From Erpetoichthys calabaricus (taxonomy: Eukaryota; Chordata; Cladistia; Polypteriformes; Polypteridae), in assembly GCF_900747795.2 (NCBI RefSeq), contig NC_041404.2, positions 85,102,018 through 85,166,017 on the forward strand: DNA of 64,000 nt, given 5' to 3'. This document shows, one piece after another, positions 10,100-22,478 of this stretch; within the stretch, counting starts at the first letter, position 1, and every line of letters begins with the position of its first letter. The notes beneath the pieces were generated by a model. It was given only the letters and a program-made list of their open reading frames with translations, ran no database searches and was not told where the DNA came from. Position numbers and translations under genes: made by a program.

Positions 10100-13000
10100 C
10101 AGGGACCTCCAGCCACTCTTTTCAACTACCTTTGCTCACCCATAATTCAGAGACTGATCCTTTACTGACATTGTTCGTTGATGGCACTGAGACTATTTTC
10201 TTAATCGATACTGGTGCCACTCGATCTACCCTCTCGCTGGCAAAGGTCCCTGCCTCGAACGAGACTGTTACTGTGCTTACTGCTTCTGGACAACCTCACC
10301 TTCTTCAAGTATCAAAACCTCTTCAAGTCCAGTCACGTCCTGGCGGACATACCTTACTGCATCGTTTTCTTTTAAATCAGCTCTGTCCAGTTAACCTTTT
10401 AGGAAGAGATCTCATGACGAAACTTTCTCTTTCTATTTCTATGACTGACAAAGGTTTTTTCTGTTCTACCCCCAAGTTGTTGTGTCAAATTGCCCCTTAC
10501 CCCAAACTCTCTTTTGCAGCTTGGACTTTAAATATTTCCCCACACACCATTCTCCTCAAAGCCCTACACTCTTTTTCCCCCTGTCTCTTTCCCAATTTAC
10601 AGGCCCCTGACATTTTACACTGTACTGCCCAATACTTCCCTATAGAAGTAGACACCCCCTGGCTAGAATCTTTCCTTACTTCTGGTACTCGCCCCGAAAC
10701 CCTTCACATCTCCTGTGTTTTTATTTCATCCACAAAGGCAGCTGCTTCTGTTCATCTTACATGCTCACAGCATATATTTTATCTTGGCAGCTCAGTGCCT
10801 CATATTTCCTTAGCTAAATCACGCACTGTTAAATGGGGGGAAATAGGACCATGGGTAGAAAAATGCCTTGAAAGAACAGACTGGTTACAAGTTACTCCAG
10901 GTATTTTTGATACTCCTGACCGTTTAATAACTAAAGTGGTGTTTCAAACTGATTGTTTAGTACATCGCGCTTTGTGCCGTCCTTCCTCTTTTGCTTGTTC
11001 ATTGCAAACCACTTTCCCTTCTTGGCTCTCTATGCTCCCTGATTCACTATGGTCCCAGGGAAAGAATGATTATGGAAGGATAGCCCATTGTGAGCCTCTG
11101 GTGATCCACCCGAAATCCTGCTTCCGCCCGCACCGTGCCCAATATCCTCTGTCTCCCGAAGCAAAGGCTGGCATCTCCGCCATACATTCCGATCTCGTCA
11201 AACGCGGTGCCATTATTCCAATTGAATGCTCTCCAGTCAATTCCCCCATTCTACCTGTAAAAAAGGCTGACGGTTCATGGCGTTTCGTACAAGACTTGCG
11301 ACAAGTAAATTCTGCCATCTTCCCTAGGGCCCCTATTGTCCCTAATCCTTCCACTATCCTCTCTACTATCCCTCCTTCCGCTCGGTACTTCTCCGTTATT
11401 GACCTAGCTAATGCTTTCTTTTCTATCCCTGTACACCCTGATTCTCAATTTTGGTTTGCTTTTACTTTCCAAAACTGCCGTTGGACATGGACCGTCATGC
11501 CTCAGGGATACACTGAAGCCCCTTGTGTATATGGACAAGCTCTTGCCCAAAATTTTAGAAGGCTTTTGGCCGGACGGGATACAGTATGTAGATGATATGT
11601 AGCGCTACGGAAGAAGATTGTACAAAAGATACCCAGAAATTGTTGCTGTTTTTGGGGGACAATGGCCATAAAGTTTCTAAAGTTAAGCTGCAGCTAATCA
11701 AAACAACTGTAAAATATCTAGGTCATGACATTACGTATGGAACAAGAGCTCTCTCTAGCGATCGCATTACAGCCATCCAAAATCTTCCTAGACCGGTCAC
11801 AAAACAACAGGTTATGTCTGTTTTAGGTATTCTGGGCTACTGCAGACAGTGGGTTCTAAATTTTACTGAAAGAGCACAGCCGTTGCAACAATTGGCTAAT
11901 ACTCCTGGCATCCCCCTTTCTGGCCAGGTCCAATGGAATGAACAGGCTGAGAAGGCTCTCTGTAACCTAAAAACTGCTCTTCTATCTGCGCCCGCGCTTG
12001 GTTTGCCTGATCATTCTCGTCCATTCACTTTGTTCGTGGACGAAAAGCAGGGATTTATGAATGCAGTACTGACGCAACAACATGGAGATAAACAAAGACC
12101 GGTGGCTTATTTTTCTAAAAAACTGGATCCAGTGGCCGCAGCACTTCCTCCGTGTCTTCGTGCTGTGGCTGCAACAACAGAAGCTGTATTAGCAAGCACG
12201 GATGTAGTTCTCATGAGCCCCCTAACAGTTAAAGTGCCTCACGCTGTACATTCTATCCTAGTACAAGCCAAAACTTCACATCTCACTACTGCTAGGGCAA
12301 TACACTATCAGAATGTACTCTGTACTTTGTCAAATGTTACAATTGAAAGATGCTCCACTTTAAATCCAGCCACTCTTCTCCCAATTAACAACGAAGGAGA
12401 ACCACATAATTGCCATGATGAAATAGCAAAGGTTGTAAAACCTAGAGTAGATCTACAGGAAACACCTTTAGAAACTGGAGAAATGATTTTTGTGGATGGA
12501 TGTTCCTTGCGATTGAAAAATGGAGCACCCTCAACCAGTTACGCAGTGGTCCAAGGGGACCGCCTGCTGGAAGCAAATCGAATTTCATCAAGCTTGAGTG
12601 CACAAGCAGCTGAACTCGTAGCACTCACTCGAGCATGTCAGCTGTCCGAAGGGAAGATCGTAACAATTTATACGGATTCCAGGTATGCTTTTGGAGTCTG
12701 CCATGATCATGGAGCACTATGGAAACTAAGGGGATTTAAGACCAGTACTGGCAAACCCATCCAACATCAGAAATTGATCGAATCCCTTTTAGAAGCTATA
12801 ACCAAACCATTGAAGCTAGCGATTGTTAAATGTCAAGCTCACACAGGAAAACAGGATCCTGTTAGCAAAGGAAATGAATTAGCTGACCACTTTGCTAAAG
12901 AGGCTGCATATAATAACACACCAATTTCTTTATTCCAACAGAGAAATGACCAGGACCCTGGTAATCAAATTATTTCTTTACAGAGTGCAGCCACGGATAT

Positions 13001-14075
13001 CGAAAGGAGAAAATGGTCCAAAGAAGGGTCCCTCTCTGATGGAGTCTGGACTCATAAACACACTAACAAACCTTTTCTCCCAAAAGCCTCTTTCCCAGGA
13101 ATGGCAAAAATCGCCCATGGCCTCGATCACGCAGGTAGAGATGCCATGGTTCGAGATGTTGAAAAACATTGGGAAGCTGTAGGTTTCTCTACATATGCAG
13201 AGCAATTTTGCAGACGCTGTGCAATATGTCAAAAGTTTAATGTGGGAAAAGGTACCCAGGTAAGTCCCGCCGTTACCCCTAATCCAATGGGTCCGTTTGA
13301 ACACCTCCAAATGGATTTCATTGAACTAACCCCGTCTAAAGGGTACCGATATTGTCTTGTGATTGTCGATGTGTTCTCCCGATGGGTAGAGGCTTTCCCT
13401 TCAAAACACAACGATGCCAAAACAGTAGCTAAAGCACTAATTAAAGAGATTATTCCAAGATGGGGTATCCCTCAAAAGTTACAAACAGATAATGGCACTC
13501 ATTTTGTGAACTCCGTTATAAATGAATTAACCACCTGGCTCCAAATTAATGTGCACCATTATTGTAAATACCATCCCCAAAGCGGAGGCATCGTAGAACG
13601 ATGCAATGGCACTTTCAAAGCTAAACTCGCAAAAATTTGTGAACAAACTAATTTATCATGGCCGGATGCACTACCCTTAGCTTTAATGGGACTAAGGGGA
13701 CGGACACACCGACAACTGGGACTATCGCCGTTTGAGATTCTGACCGGACGTCCCATGCCCATTGGCATGGTTGTAGGAAATGTGAATTTGCATACTGTGG
13801 ACAATGATCTTCTCTCTAGTCTTGCAGGTCTCCGAACCTCGTTGAAGGAAGTCCACCAGCAGGTTAATCAAGCCTGGAGGACCAGCCCACCTTCTAAGGA
13901 TTTACCAATTCCCTTGGGCACCTGGATCCTGGTTCGAGATACTCGGAGAAAACACTGGCATCAGCCTAGGTGGAGAGGACCATTCCAAATTCTTCTATCC
14001 ACACTACATGCCGTGAAAGTTGAAGGACTGCCTGCCTGGATCCACGCATCGCATTGCAAGAAATGGCTATCTTAA
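10100..14075 (+). pseudogene. Retroviral pro-pol region (fossil)
   Basis: The protease has LIDTGATRS; reverse transcriptase has LPVKKADGSWRFVQDLR, VIDLANAFFSIPV and a YVDD catalytic box near 11590. RNase H shows FVDGCS, YTDSRYA and NELADHFAKEA. Integrase has an HHCC zinc site (HGLDHAG to CRRCAICQ), the catalytic MDFIEL, TDNGTHF and GGIVERCNG segments, and a basic C-terminal domain ending at 14075. Domain order is gammaretrovirus-like. It is part of the fossil and not fully intact. Confidence 0.88.
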
Positions 14076-14303
14076 AAATACTTTTTCTGTTGACTGTTAC
14101 CCGCACCCTCTCAGGCTACCCAAGGATGGGTGGTGATCTCTATCTAAGTACTTTACCGCCTCTATGGAAAGGGCATATATGCTACATGAGGAGCACATGT
14201 CTCGTATAGCTTCTTCCATTTTCTCCTCCCCATCCCCTTTCCCCCCCCCCTTCCCCTTCATCAACCATTTCAATTTAATTCTACTGCCCACATCATTTTG
14301 TTC

Positions 14304-14316
14304 AAAAAGGGAGGAG
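14304..14316 (+). promoter_or_regulatory. Polypurine tract
   Basis: AAAAAGGGAGGAG lies directly before the TG start of the 3' LTR, where plus-strand DNA synthesis is primed in retroviruses. Confidence 0.8.
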
Positions 14317-14730
14317 TGTAAAAACATAAAATGATGTAATTGAACAAAATGTATGTGTGTAAGTACAGAAAATAGGACAGAATGATCAAACTTGTTTGTG
14401 TTTTGCGTACGTGACAAAAAGCATGTATACTTTCTGGAAGTTTTCTTTCAATGATGTGTGCGACAAGAAAATATACCTTTAGGGTAAGGACTTTACCAAT
14501 TGGAATAATACAAAATGAGTCAGGACTCTATTTTTATTGCTTACGTGGTCAACGATCAGGAGACTAGAAAGGTATAAAAGAAGCAAGGATATCTGCGCTT
14601 GAGGCAGATGAAGTGCGGTGTCCTAGGACTGTGTTTCTCTGTCATTTTACCCTTGTCTGGTATGTATCAATAAAAGGTTTTTACTAATTTTAATTTTCTT
14701 CTCTGTCTTCAGTCACAAAAAGTGTCCACA
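14317..14730 (+). repeat. 3' LTR of the retrovirus
   Basis: 414 bp, 411 of them identical to the 5' LTR. Followed by CTTC, the target duplication. Confidence 0.92.
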
Positions 14731-14979
14731 CTTCAACGTTCAATGTCTTATTACCATCAACTCTGACCTCGTCGTGGCTGACAACAAATTGTTTGCTGCT
14801 GCCGGTCTTCTCATTCAACGCTATAACATTGACATTTCACCGGCATTTTCTGCTCAATTGTTGTTACTTCGTTGCATGTTTTCAATCCATCCTGTCAAAC
14901 AAGTTAACTGTTTTCGAAGTAGCTGAACTGTTACTGATAGATCACTGTGCACTGTCGTCTACTTCCAGTGATGTTTGTT

Positions 14980-15198
14980 TACATGTTATTGCTGACTATA
15001 CTAATGGCTGTTACTGTGTATGAACAATTGTTTTCCAAGTTAAAACACATCAAAAATGACCTCAGAAGCACCACATACCAAGACAAACTTAATGGCTTGG
15101 CTGTACTCTCAATCGAAAACGAATGTGCCAGACAACTTGACGTGTCAAACATTGTTGAGACTTTTGTGCAACAGAAGGCACGCAAGCGAGTATTTTAA
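14980..15198 (+). pseudogene. hAT transposase C-terminal dimerisation domain
   Basis: The peptide with EQLFSKLKHIKNDLRST, LNGLAVLSIENE and a KARKRVF end matches the hATC dimerisation domain (typically RxFSxLKxIKxxLRSTMxxxRLxxLxxLSIE). It belongs to the hAT element split by the retrovirus. Sequence before about 14980 does not give a readable upstream transposase, so this is a relic. Confidence 0.75.
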
Positions 15199-15885
15199 GG
15201 TACCAACTGGGACAACCCCTAATGAGAGCAGTCAAAAGAAGAAGTGATATTATAAGTAATATGATTTGTGATTTGTCATTCAGTTCCATTTTTGTAAGTT
15301 TTAACAGTTAAACATATCTGTAATCTGTTTTATTGTGTACTTTAGTGTGGCTTACTGTGCATTAGTGTCACTACTGTGAGGATTTGTGAGTGTGACCACT
15401 TTATGATGTCCATTTTCTCATAACTTGTGTAAAACGGGTCGATTGTGTAGTAGTATCATGTCAGTCGGTGTTGTCGCTTTAATTTGTTACAAATTGAAAT
15501 TGGTTCATTTTATAGGAAGGAACAGTTTCTACTTTCTATCTTACGTTACATTTTAATCATCTTCTTTCACAAAGTTGTTGTGGAAAAGTAAGCGGGTCCA
15601 CATTTTACATATATTTATGTACTAATACTACTACCCACACCTCCCACATCACATTCTCACAATTTATTTTATTTTTGCTAAGTTACAGTGGCTGTAATAA
15701 CGCGATTTAAAAAGTTATTACAAATTTCATTTAGAGAGCTGTTTGTTTGTCACCAGCGTGACACCAATGCCCACCCGGACCCTGGGATCTAGTTGTGAAT
15801 AAATTACCAACAATTATGCTAGACAGGAAGGGCCCACCTCAGGGTGCTGCACAGGGGCCTTCAGCAAGCTAGCTATATGCCACTG

Positions 15886-16759
15886 GACTCGTCAGTAGTG
15901 TCTTGATAACAGGGCATATCATTTCTGTTGCTGAGTTTAAAAATAAACACCAACAAGATTATGCAACCCCTATAAGCAATACTGTGGACAAATTCACTCA
16001 ACATTTCAATGGCAATGTGCTCGCATCTTATATTTCCCTTTCACATAAGTCTCCAGATCCTCTCCTGCTTTTTATACTCAGTCTGAACATATCAGAGGAA
16101 ACCCGATCAGCATTAAATGGCATCTGAAATAGGAAGTTAACTAAACTTAAATATGAGAAACAACTTAGTGGAGTTACTTTAGCAGTCAGGTTGAGTTCTA
16201 CGCAATATTCACTGAAAATGTCCCATCACTACTTTTCGGCTATCTTGTTGGAAGGAAACTTGAACAGTGTTTCAACTAACAGCTGTTCTAGGTCTTACTA
16301 GCGAAAAGAAACAAACATCAGTGCAGACAATGCCCATATCTGATATCAGTATTGAGGTTTTTGTGTTTAAGTGATGCCCCAACTGGGAGTGAAAACCCCT
16401 CCGACTAGCTGTGTTCTCTTTAGCGATGGGTGTGCTTTCAACTCTATTACTGGTAAAATCTAAAACCACCCAGCCGCCAAATGCAGAAAGATCGGCCAGG
16501 TCACAGATTTATAGGATATCCATGAGACAACAATCGATATTAAGGTTTCCAACTTCTGTTACAGCTAGTAAGATGCGCAGCTTTGCGGCTTATTGATACA
16601 ACAGTGCGTGGCAGGAATAGAGGACATCGAAAGATGCGATTTTGGTTTTTTTGCAATAATCTAGTTAAGGACAGATTTACTCGGTGACTGGAAACACATG
16701 TCACAGATATGCACACACTAACTGTAAGGAATGGCAAACAGCAAATCAGACTGTGTGCT
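15886..16759. other. Unassigned AT-rich sequence
   Basis: No splice-bounded exon, RNA gene or recognisable transposon end seen. Short frames are not conserved-looking. Confidence 0.5.
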
Positions 16760-16796
16760 GTTATATAATAATATCTTCTTCTTTCGGCTGCTCCTG

Positions 16797-17402
16797 TTAG
16801 GGGTTGCCACAGCGGATCTTCTTCTTCCATATTTTTCTGGCCTCTGCATCTTGTTCTGTTACACCCATCACCAGCATGTCCTCTCTCACCACATCCATAA
16901 ACCTTCGCTTAGGCCTTCCTTTTTTTCTCTTGCCTGGCAGCTCTATCCTTAGCATCCTTCTCCCAATATACCCAGCATCTCTCCTCTGCACATATCCAAA
17001 CCAACGCAATATCTCCTCTCTGACTTTGTCTCCCAACCGTCCAACATGAGCTGACCCTCTAATGTACTCATTTCTAATCCTATCCATCCTTGTCACACCC
17101 AGTGCAAATCTTAGCATCTTTAACTCTGCTACCTCCAGCTCTGTCTCCTGCTTTCTGGTCAGTGCCACCATCTCCAACCCATATAACATAGCTAGTCTCA
17201 CTACCATCCTGTAGACCTTCCCTTTCACTCTTGCTGATACCAGTCTGTCACAAACTACTCTTGATACTCTTCTCCACCCATTCCACCCTGCCAGCACTCT
17301 CTTCTTCACCTCTCTTCCGTAATCCCCATTATTCTGTACTGTTGATCCCAAGTATTTAAACTCACCCACCTTCGCCAACTCTACTTCTTGCATCCTCACC
17401 AT
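16797..17402 (-). pseudogene. RTE LINE polyprotein, C-terminal part
   Basis: A 201-codon frame with EFKYLGSTVQNNGDYGREV, MLYGLEMVALT, LGVTRMDRIRNEYIRGSAHVGRL and RWFGYVQRRDAGYIGRR is the conserved C-terminal part that follows the reverse transcriptase in RTE elements. The FKYLGS and RMDRIRNE segments mark it. It continues upstream in another frame toward the FADD motif near 17539. Confidence 0.85.
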
Positions 17403-18760
17403 TCCACTGACCTCCCTCTCATTTACACATGTACTCTGTCTTGTTCCTACTGACCTTCATTCCTCATCTCTCTAGAGCATATCTCCACCTCTCCAGAGTC
17501 TCCTCAACCTGCTCCCTACTCTCGTTACAGATCACAATGTCATCAGCAAACATCATAGTTCATGGGGACTCCTGTCTAATCTCATCTGTCAACCTGTCCA
17601 TCACCATTGCAAATAAGAAAGGGCTCAGAGCCGATCCCTGATGTAATCCCACCTCCACGTTGAATGCATTCGTTGCTCCTACCATAGACCTCACCACTGT
17701 CACACTTCCCTTGTACATATCCTGTACAACTCTTACGTACTTGTCTGCACTCCCGACGTCCTCATACAATAACATAGCTCCTCTCGAGGCACCCTGTCAT
17801 ATTCTTTCTCCAGGTCCACAAAGACGCAATGCAACTCATTCTGGCCTTCTCTAAACTTCTCCATCTACATCCTCAGAGCAAACATTGCATCTGTGGTGCT
17901 TTTACTTGGCATGAAACCATACTGCTGCTCACTAATCATGACCTCACTTCTTAACCTTGCTTCCACTACTCTTTCCCATAACTTCATGCTGTGGCTCATC
18001 AATTTTATTCCCCTGTAGTTACTGCAGTCCTGCACATCCCCCTTATTCTTAAATATTGGCACCAGTACACTTCTTCTCCACTCCTCAGGCATCCTCTCAC
18101 TTTCCAAGATTCCATTAAACAATCTGGTTAAAAACTCCACTGCCATCTCTCTTAAACACCTCCATGCTTCCATAGGTATGTCATCTGGACCAACGGCCTT
18201 TTCAATTTTTCATCCTCTTCATAGCTGTCCTTACTTGTTGTCCTCCTTGCTAATCCATTGCACTTCCTGATTCACAATCTCCACATCATCCAACCTCTTC
18301 TCTCTTTCGTTCTCTTCATTCATAAGCCTTTCAAAGTACTCTTTCCATCTGCTCAACACACTCTCCTCGCTTGTGAGTATATTTCCATCTTTATCCTTTA
18401 TCACCCTAACCTGCTGCACATCTTTCCCAGCTCGGTCCCTCTGTCTAGTGAATTGGTACAGGTTCTTTTCTCCCTCCTTAGTGTCCAACCTCTCATACAA
18501 CTCATCATACGCCTTTTCTTTAGCCTTCGCCACCTCTCTCTTCACCTTGCACCTTATCTCCTTGCACTCTTGTCTACTTTCTGCATCTCTCTGACTATCC
18601 CACTTCTTCTTTGCCATCCTCTTCCTCTGTATACTCCCCTGTATTTCCTCATTCCACCACCAGGTTTCCTTTTCCTCCTTCCTCTTTCCAGATGTCACAC
18701 CAAGCACCCTTCTTGCTGTCATCCTTACTATATCTGCTGTAGTTTCCCAGCTGTCTGGTA
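17403..18760 (-). pseudogene. RTE LINE reverse transcriptase, decayed
   Basis: Pieces in several frames give RRSVLVPIFKNKGDVQDCSNYRG (finger region), RSEVMISEQQYGFMPSKSTTDAMFALRM, VEVGLHQGSALSPFLFAMVMD and TMMFADDI (complement of 17539-17550), which are consecutive RT motifs. The part at 18231-18760 carries the linker (SVLSRWKEYFERLMNEEN). Frame changes between them show it is not functional. Confidence 0.85.
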
Positions 18761-18868
18761 ACTCTTCACTAGGGATGGGAATCGAAAACCGGTTCTTGTT
18801 GAGAACCGGTTCCCACTGTTTCAATTCCTTGGAATTGTTTGCTATTTTTGCAAACGATTCCCCTATCG

Positions 18869-19429
18869 CAGGGGTAGGCAACGTCGGTCCTGGTGAGCCG
18901 CAGTGGCTACAGGTTTTCATTCCAATCCAATTGCTTAATTAGAAACCAATCATTGCCAATCTCAGACCTTATTTAATTTTATGGCTTGTTAGTCTGTGCA
19001 ATGTAAGGCTCTTATATCGTAGATTTTTTTCCTTTCCAAGGATATCATCCAAATGATATGAAGCCTAAAACAGATCATTTTCAGTCTGTCACATTTTTCT
19101 ATTAAATGTTTTATTAAATCAAACAGTGCATGATGAACACACACAGATGTAATTGGAAAAAAGCTAGCTGGAGAACTGCTGGCTGCTTTGTCTTTTACAT
19201 CTTATTGCTAATAAGGAGCAATTAAAACACTGAATGCAGCAGTTTAAGATTGAAATAAGCAATTAAGGTTGGAGAACCTTAACAAGCGAGACCACTAAAA
19301 TGAAGCATCAAAATGTCACTTAAGCAATATGTGCTTCATCAGCAATAATTGAGTTCTCGTTAAGGAACTGGGTTGGAACAAAAACCTGCACATACTGTGG
19401 CACTCCAGGACCGACGTTGCCTACCCCTG
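18869..19429. mobile_element. hAT MITE nested in a hAT
   Basis: 561 bp with ends CAGGGGTAGGCAACGTCGG and the inverted CCGACGTTGCCTACCCCTG. The perfect 8-bp duplication CCCTATCG lies at 18861-18868 and 19430-19437. Terminal CAGTGGCTACAGGTTTTCATTCC matches a second copy at 30895. No coding capacity. Confidence 0.9.
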
Positions 19430-20133
19430 CCCTATCGATTCCAGTCGCCTCGAATGACGTCACCGTGTTGCGTAGCGTCATTTACCCAGCAGGAAACATG
19501 GCGCCTAAACGGCACAAATGCTGAAAGGTTTGGTTATACTTTACGAGAAAGGTTGACAGCAGGGCAACTTGCAAAGTAGATATTTCATCAAAGGGAGGAA
19601 ACACTTCGAATATGCAAAAGCATTTGCACACAAAACACGCGATAACCTTAAATGAATGTTGTGTTCTTGATCCGCTCCGGACTAGTGAATCTCAACCCAG
19701 CAGCAGCGGTAACGTTTGCAGGTCCTCTCCAGTTAATACGGCAGGTAACTAATCAACTAACATTGCATATTATGTTAGCGCGATTTGCCTTATTGCAAAA
19801 CCTGCTATTACTGTGCATTGCATTTAGATGACCATGACGAGAGAGACAGACAGAGTCTGGCTGTCTCAGATGCTGGCAGTTCTCGCTGCAGTCTACCGGT
19901 AGCTTCTCCTTTCACAGAGGCGGGGAAAAGTAAAATGACACAGGCTAGGATAGACGAATGTCACCGAGAAGTGACTAAGTTTGTGGTAAAAGGCTTGCAC
20001 CCATTTGCCACAGTAGATGCCCCCGATTTTTGGTAAGTGAATGTGTTTAATTGTAGGCTAAGTCAGGGAATGTCAAATTTGCGTGTTCTCCTCTTACCAG
20101 ATGTTTCATCTGTTTCCATTTCTGAGCTGAAAC

Positions 20134-20439
20134 GTGTTGAAGGCAGCCGTCACTGCAGATGGATGGGCAAGTTTTAGTCAAGATCATTACCTCACAGTAA
20201 CGCTGCATTATGTCAGGAATGGCCAGGCTCAAGAAAAAGTCCTCAAAACCAAACCAGTGTACCAGGCACAGACAGGGACAGCTGTAGCAGAGGAGACTGA
20301 TGAGATCTTGGAGGAGTATGGTATCAAAGACAAGGTTGTGGCAGCCACTGTTGATAATGCGGCCAACATGGATGTAGCTGTCAAAATAGTTGATGGTTGC
20401 AGAATTGCACTGTGCACAGTTCCATTGGACTTGAGTTGA
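20134..20439 (+). pseudogene. hAT transposase fragment (ZBED-like)
   Basis: The frame contains VTADGWASFSQDHYLTVTLHYV and VAATVDNAANMDVAVK. TADGWxSxxxxxYLxVTxHYI and TDNAxNM are hallmark stretches of hAT transposases around the second catalytic aspartate. Further zinc-finger-like material may lie at 19785-20036 but is not clear. Only about 100 codons remain. Confidence 0.75.
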
Positions 20440-20931
20440 TTGTATTTGTTGCTGGCTGATGTAGTTTTATTTTTGAGTGCTCAGCTCATATATACTTTTA
20501 AAAAGGAGAGTGTAAATGTTACTGGACATTCTTGTGTAATTGCCACAGAATAATTTATGTTATACTTTGTTATTGCTACAGAAGAATATTTATTTTATTA
20601 TTATTTTACATTTACACATTTTTTTCTGGGGACCCCGTGGCACCCCATCGAGGAGCCGTAGGCTGTGGATCTCTTAAGATCTCACTGTTGGGTTTGTAAG
20701 GTCATGCTACTCCTAAATTTCTATCATGTTCAAAGATAAGATATAAAACAAAGTTCTAAGTTAATCGACCTGTGTGTTCTCCTTTTTTAAAAATAAGAAT
20801 CGATAGGAGAATCGATAAAGAATCGAATTGTTAAACAGAATCAAAAATGGAATCGGAATCGTGAAAATCTTATCAATTCCCATCCCTACTCTTCACTGCC
20901 ACCCAGTGCCTGTCTCATCTCCTCCCTAAAC

Positions 20932-21814
20932 TCAACCTTGCAGTCTTCCTTTTTCAACTTCCACCATTTGATCCTTGGCTCTGCCCTCACTCTTCCTCTT
21001 CTTGATCTCCAACATCATCCTACAGACCACCATCTTATGCTGCTTAACTTCACTTTCCCCTGCCACCACTTTGCAGTCTTCAGTCTTCTTCAGATCAACT
21101 CTTCTGCATAGGATGTAATCTACTTGTGTGCATCTTCCTTCACTCTTGTACGTAACCGTATGTTCCTCCCTCTTCTTAAAATTCATATTCACCACTGCCA
21201 TGTCCATCCTTTTGGAAAAATCCACTATCCTTTGACCTTCTTCATTGCTCTCCTTGACACCATACCTACCCATCACCTCCTCGTCTCCACTGTTCCCTTC
21301 ACCAACATACCCACTGAAATCCTCTCCAATCACCACTTTCTGTCCCTTGGGTACACTGCTCATCACTTCATCCAACTCACTCCAAAAATCTTCTCTCTCA
21401 CCCATTGCACACCCAACTTGCGGTGCATATGCACTAACAACATTCATCATCACACCTCCAATTTTCAACTTCATAATCATTACTCTGCCCGACACTCTGT
21501 TCACCTCCAGAACACTCTTGACATACTGTTCCTTCAGAATAATCCCTAACCCATTTCTCCTCCTATCCACACCATGATAGAATAATTTGAATCCACCTGG
21601 CCTTACTCCCCTTCCATTTAGTCTCTTGCACGCACAATATATCATCCTTCCTTCTCTCCATTATATCTGCTAACTCTCTCCCCTTACCAGTCACACTGCC
21701 AATATTCAAAGTTCCTATCGTCAGTTCCACTCTCTTTACTTTCCCCCTCTCCTCCTGCCTCCGGACACGTCTCCCCCCCATCTTCTCCTTCTTCTTCGGC
21801 CTACAGTAGCCCAA
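20932..21814 (-). pseudogene. RTE LINE endonuclease domain
   Basis: The frames give LTIGTLNIGSVTGKGRELADIMERR, DILCVQETKWKG, VVSAYAPQVG, EDFWSELDEVM, VVIGEDFSGYVG and TYKSEGRCTQVDYILCRR: the apurinic endonuclease-type domain of RTE LINEs with its metal-binding E (QETKW) and D/S boxes. The GD in the usual GDFN box reads GEDFSG. Two frames are needed, so at least one frameshift is present. Confidence 0.85.
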
Positions 21815-22243
21815 TTTCCGCCAGCACCCTGTTGGCTAACAGTACTGGTGGTGGTCACTGTTAACTCGGGGCTCGACCGATCCGGTATGGAAATTTGTAT
21901 TGTTGTCTGCATATTGATTTGGCATAATTTTACACCGGATGCCGTTCCTGATGTAACCCTCCCCATTTATCCAGGTTTGGGACCGGCACGAAGAAACACA
22001 CTGGTTTGTGCATCCCCTGTGGCTGGGTTTGTTATATAATACTATACTGGTAAAAATAACGCATGCTATTTAGATGTTTGTGACAAGTGGTGGGCAGGTA
22101 TATCCTCTTACCTATTAACAAATGGTTTGGCAGTCAATTTATCATTACTGTTTTAAGTGGTTTTTAATTGGTGTTTTAAAAAAATTTTAACTAGACGTGA
22201 GATTTTTAAATGAATGTATATTTAGCATAAATAAAAATAACAT

Positions 22244-22447
22244 GGGTGGCATGGTGGCACAGTGGTAGCGCTGCTGCCTCGCAGTAAGGAGACCTGGATT
22301 CGCTTCCCGGGTCCTCCCTACGTGGAGTTTGCATGTTCTCCCTGTGTCTGCGTGGGTTTCCTCCGGGTGCTCCTGTTTCCTCCCACTGTCCAAAGACATG
22401 CAGGTTAGGTGCATTGGCGATCCTAAATTGTCCCTAGTATGTGCTTG

Positions 22448-22478
<31 letters not shown>

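Larger units (their letters stand above)
7100..14730 (+). mobile_element. Endogenous retrovirus, LTR to LTR, no env
   Basis: Two 414-bp LTRs (7100-7513, 14317-14730) begin TGTAAAAA and end CCACA, flanked by the 4-bp duplication CTTC. They differ at only 3 positions, so the insertion is young. Parts in order: LTR, primer-binding site, gag with a zinc knuckle, protease, reverse transcriptase, RNase H, integrase, polypurine tract, LTR. There is no envelope region between integrase and the tract. The element is nearly whole but not intact, with perhaps two breaks. The gag zinc knuckle and integrase style recall gamma/epsilon-type fish retroviruses; that placement is tentative. Confidence 0.9.
6956..15885 (+). 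mobile_element. Old hAT transposon, split by a retrovirus
   Basis: The left end reads CACTGGCATAGCAATGG and the right end, inverted, reads CAGTGGCATATAGCTAGC, resembling the CAGTGGCRTAGCTAG ends of some hAT families. The flanking octamers CCCTTGTC and GACTCGTC match at 5 of 8 sites, fitting a decayed 8-bp duplication. A transposase C-terminus lies at 14980-15198. Without the 7.6-kb retrovirus only about 1.3 kb of hAT remains, so most of the transposase was already lost. Confidence 0.6.
18770..20888 (+). mobile_element. hAT transposon inside the RTE LINE
   Basis: Ends are TAGGGATGGGAATCG and its inverted match ATTCCCATCCCTA. The 8-bp duplication CTCTTCAC is perfect (18762-18769 and 20889-20896). 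A transposase fragment lies at 20134-20439, and a smaller hAT MITE is inserted at 18869-19429. It interrupts the endonuclease-RT linker of the LINE. Confidence 0.88.
16771..22030 (-). mobile_element. Full-length RTE-clade LINE, split by hAT
   Basis: Flanked by an 11-bp duplication GTTATATAATA (16760-16770 and 22031-22041). On the minus strand it starts near 22030 with AACCCAGCCACAGGGGATGC and ends at 16771 in GAAAGAAGAAGATATT after GCAACCCCTAACAGGAGC. Both ends match a fish RTE family (RTE-X/Expander-like, often annotated as craniofacial development protein 2-like). Without the nested hAT it is about 3.1 kb, the normal RTE size. The frames are broken by stops and frameshifts, so it is dead. 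Confidence 0.85.

Noticed and set aside
14076-14316. Possible envelope coding between integrase and the 3' LTR
   Set aside because: Only about 240 bases with no signal peptide, cysteine pattern or membrane segment; treated as non-coding.
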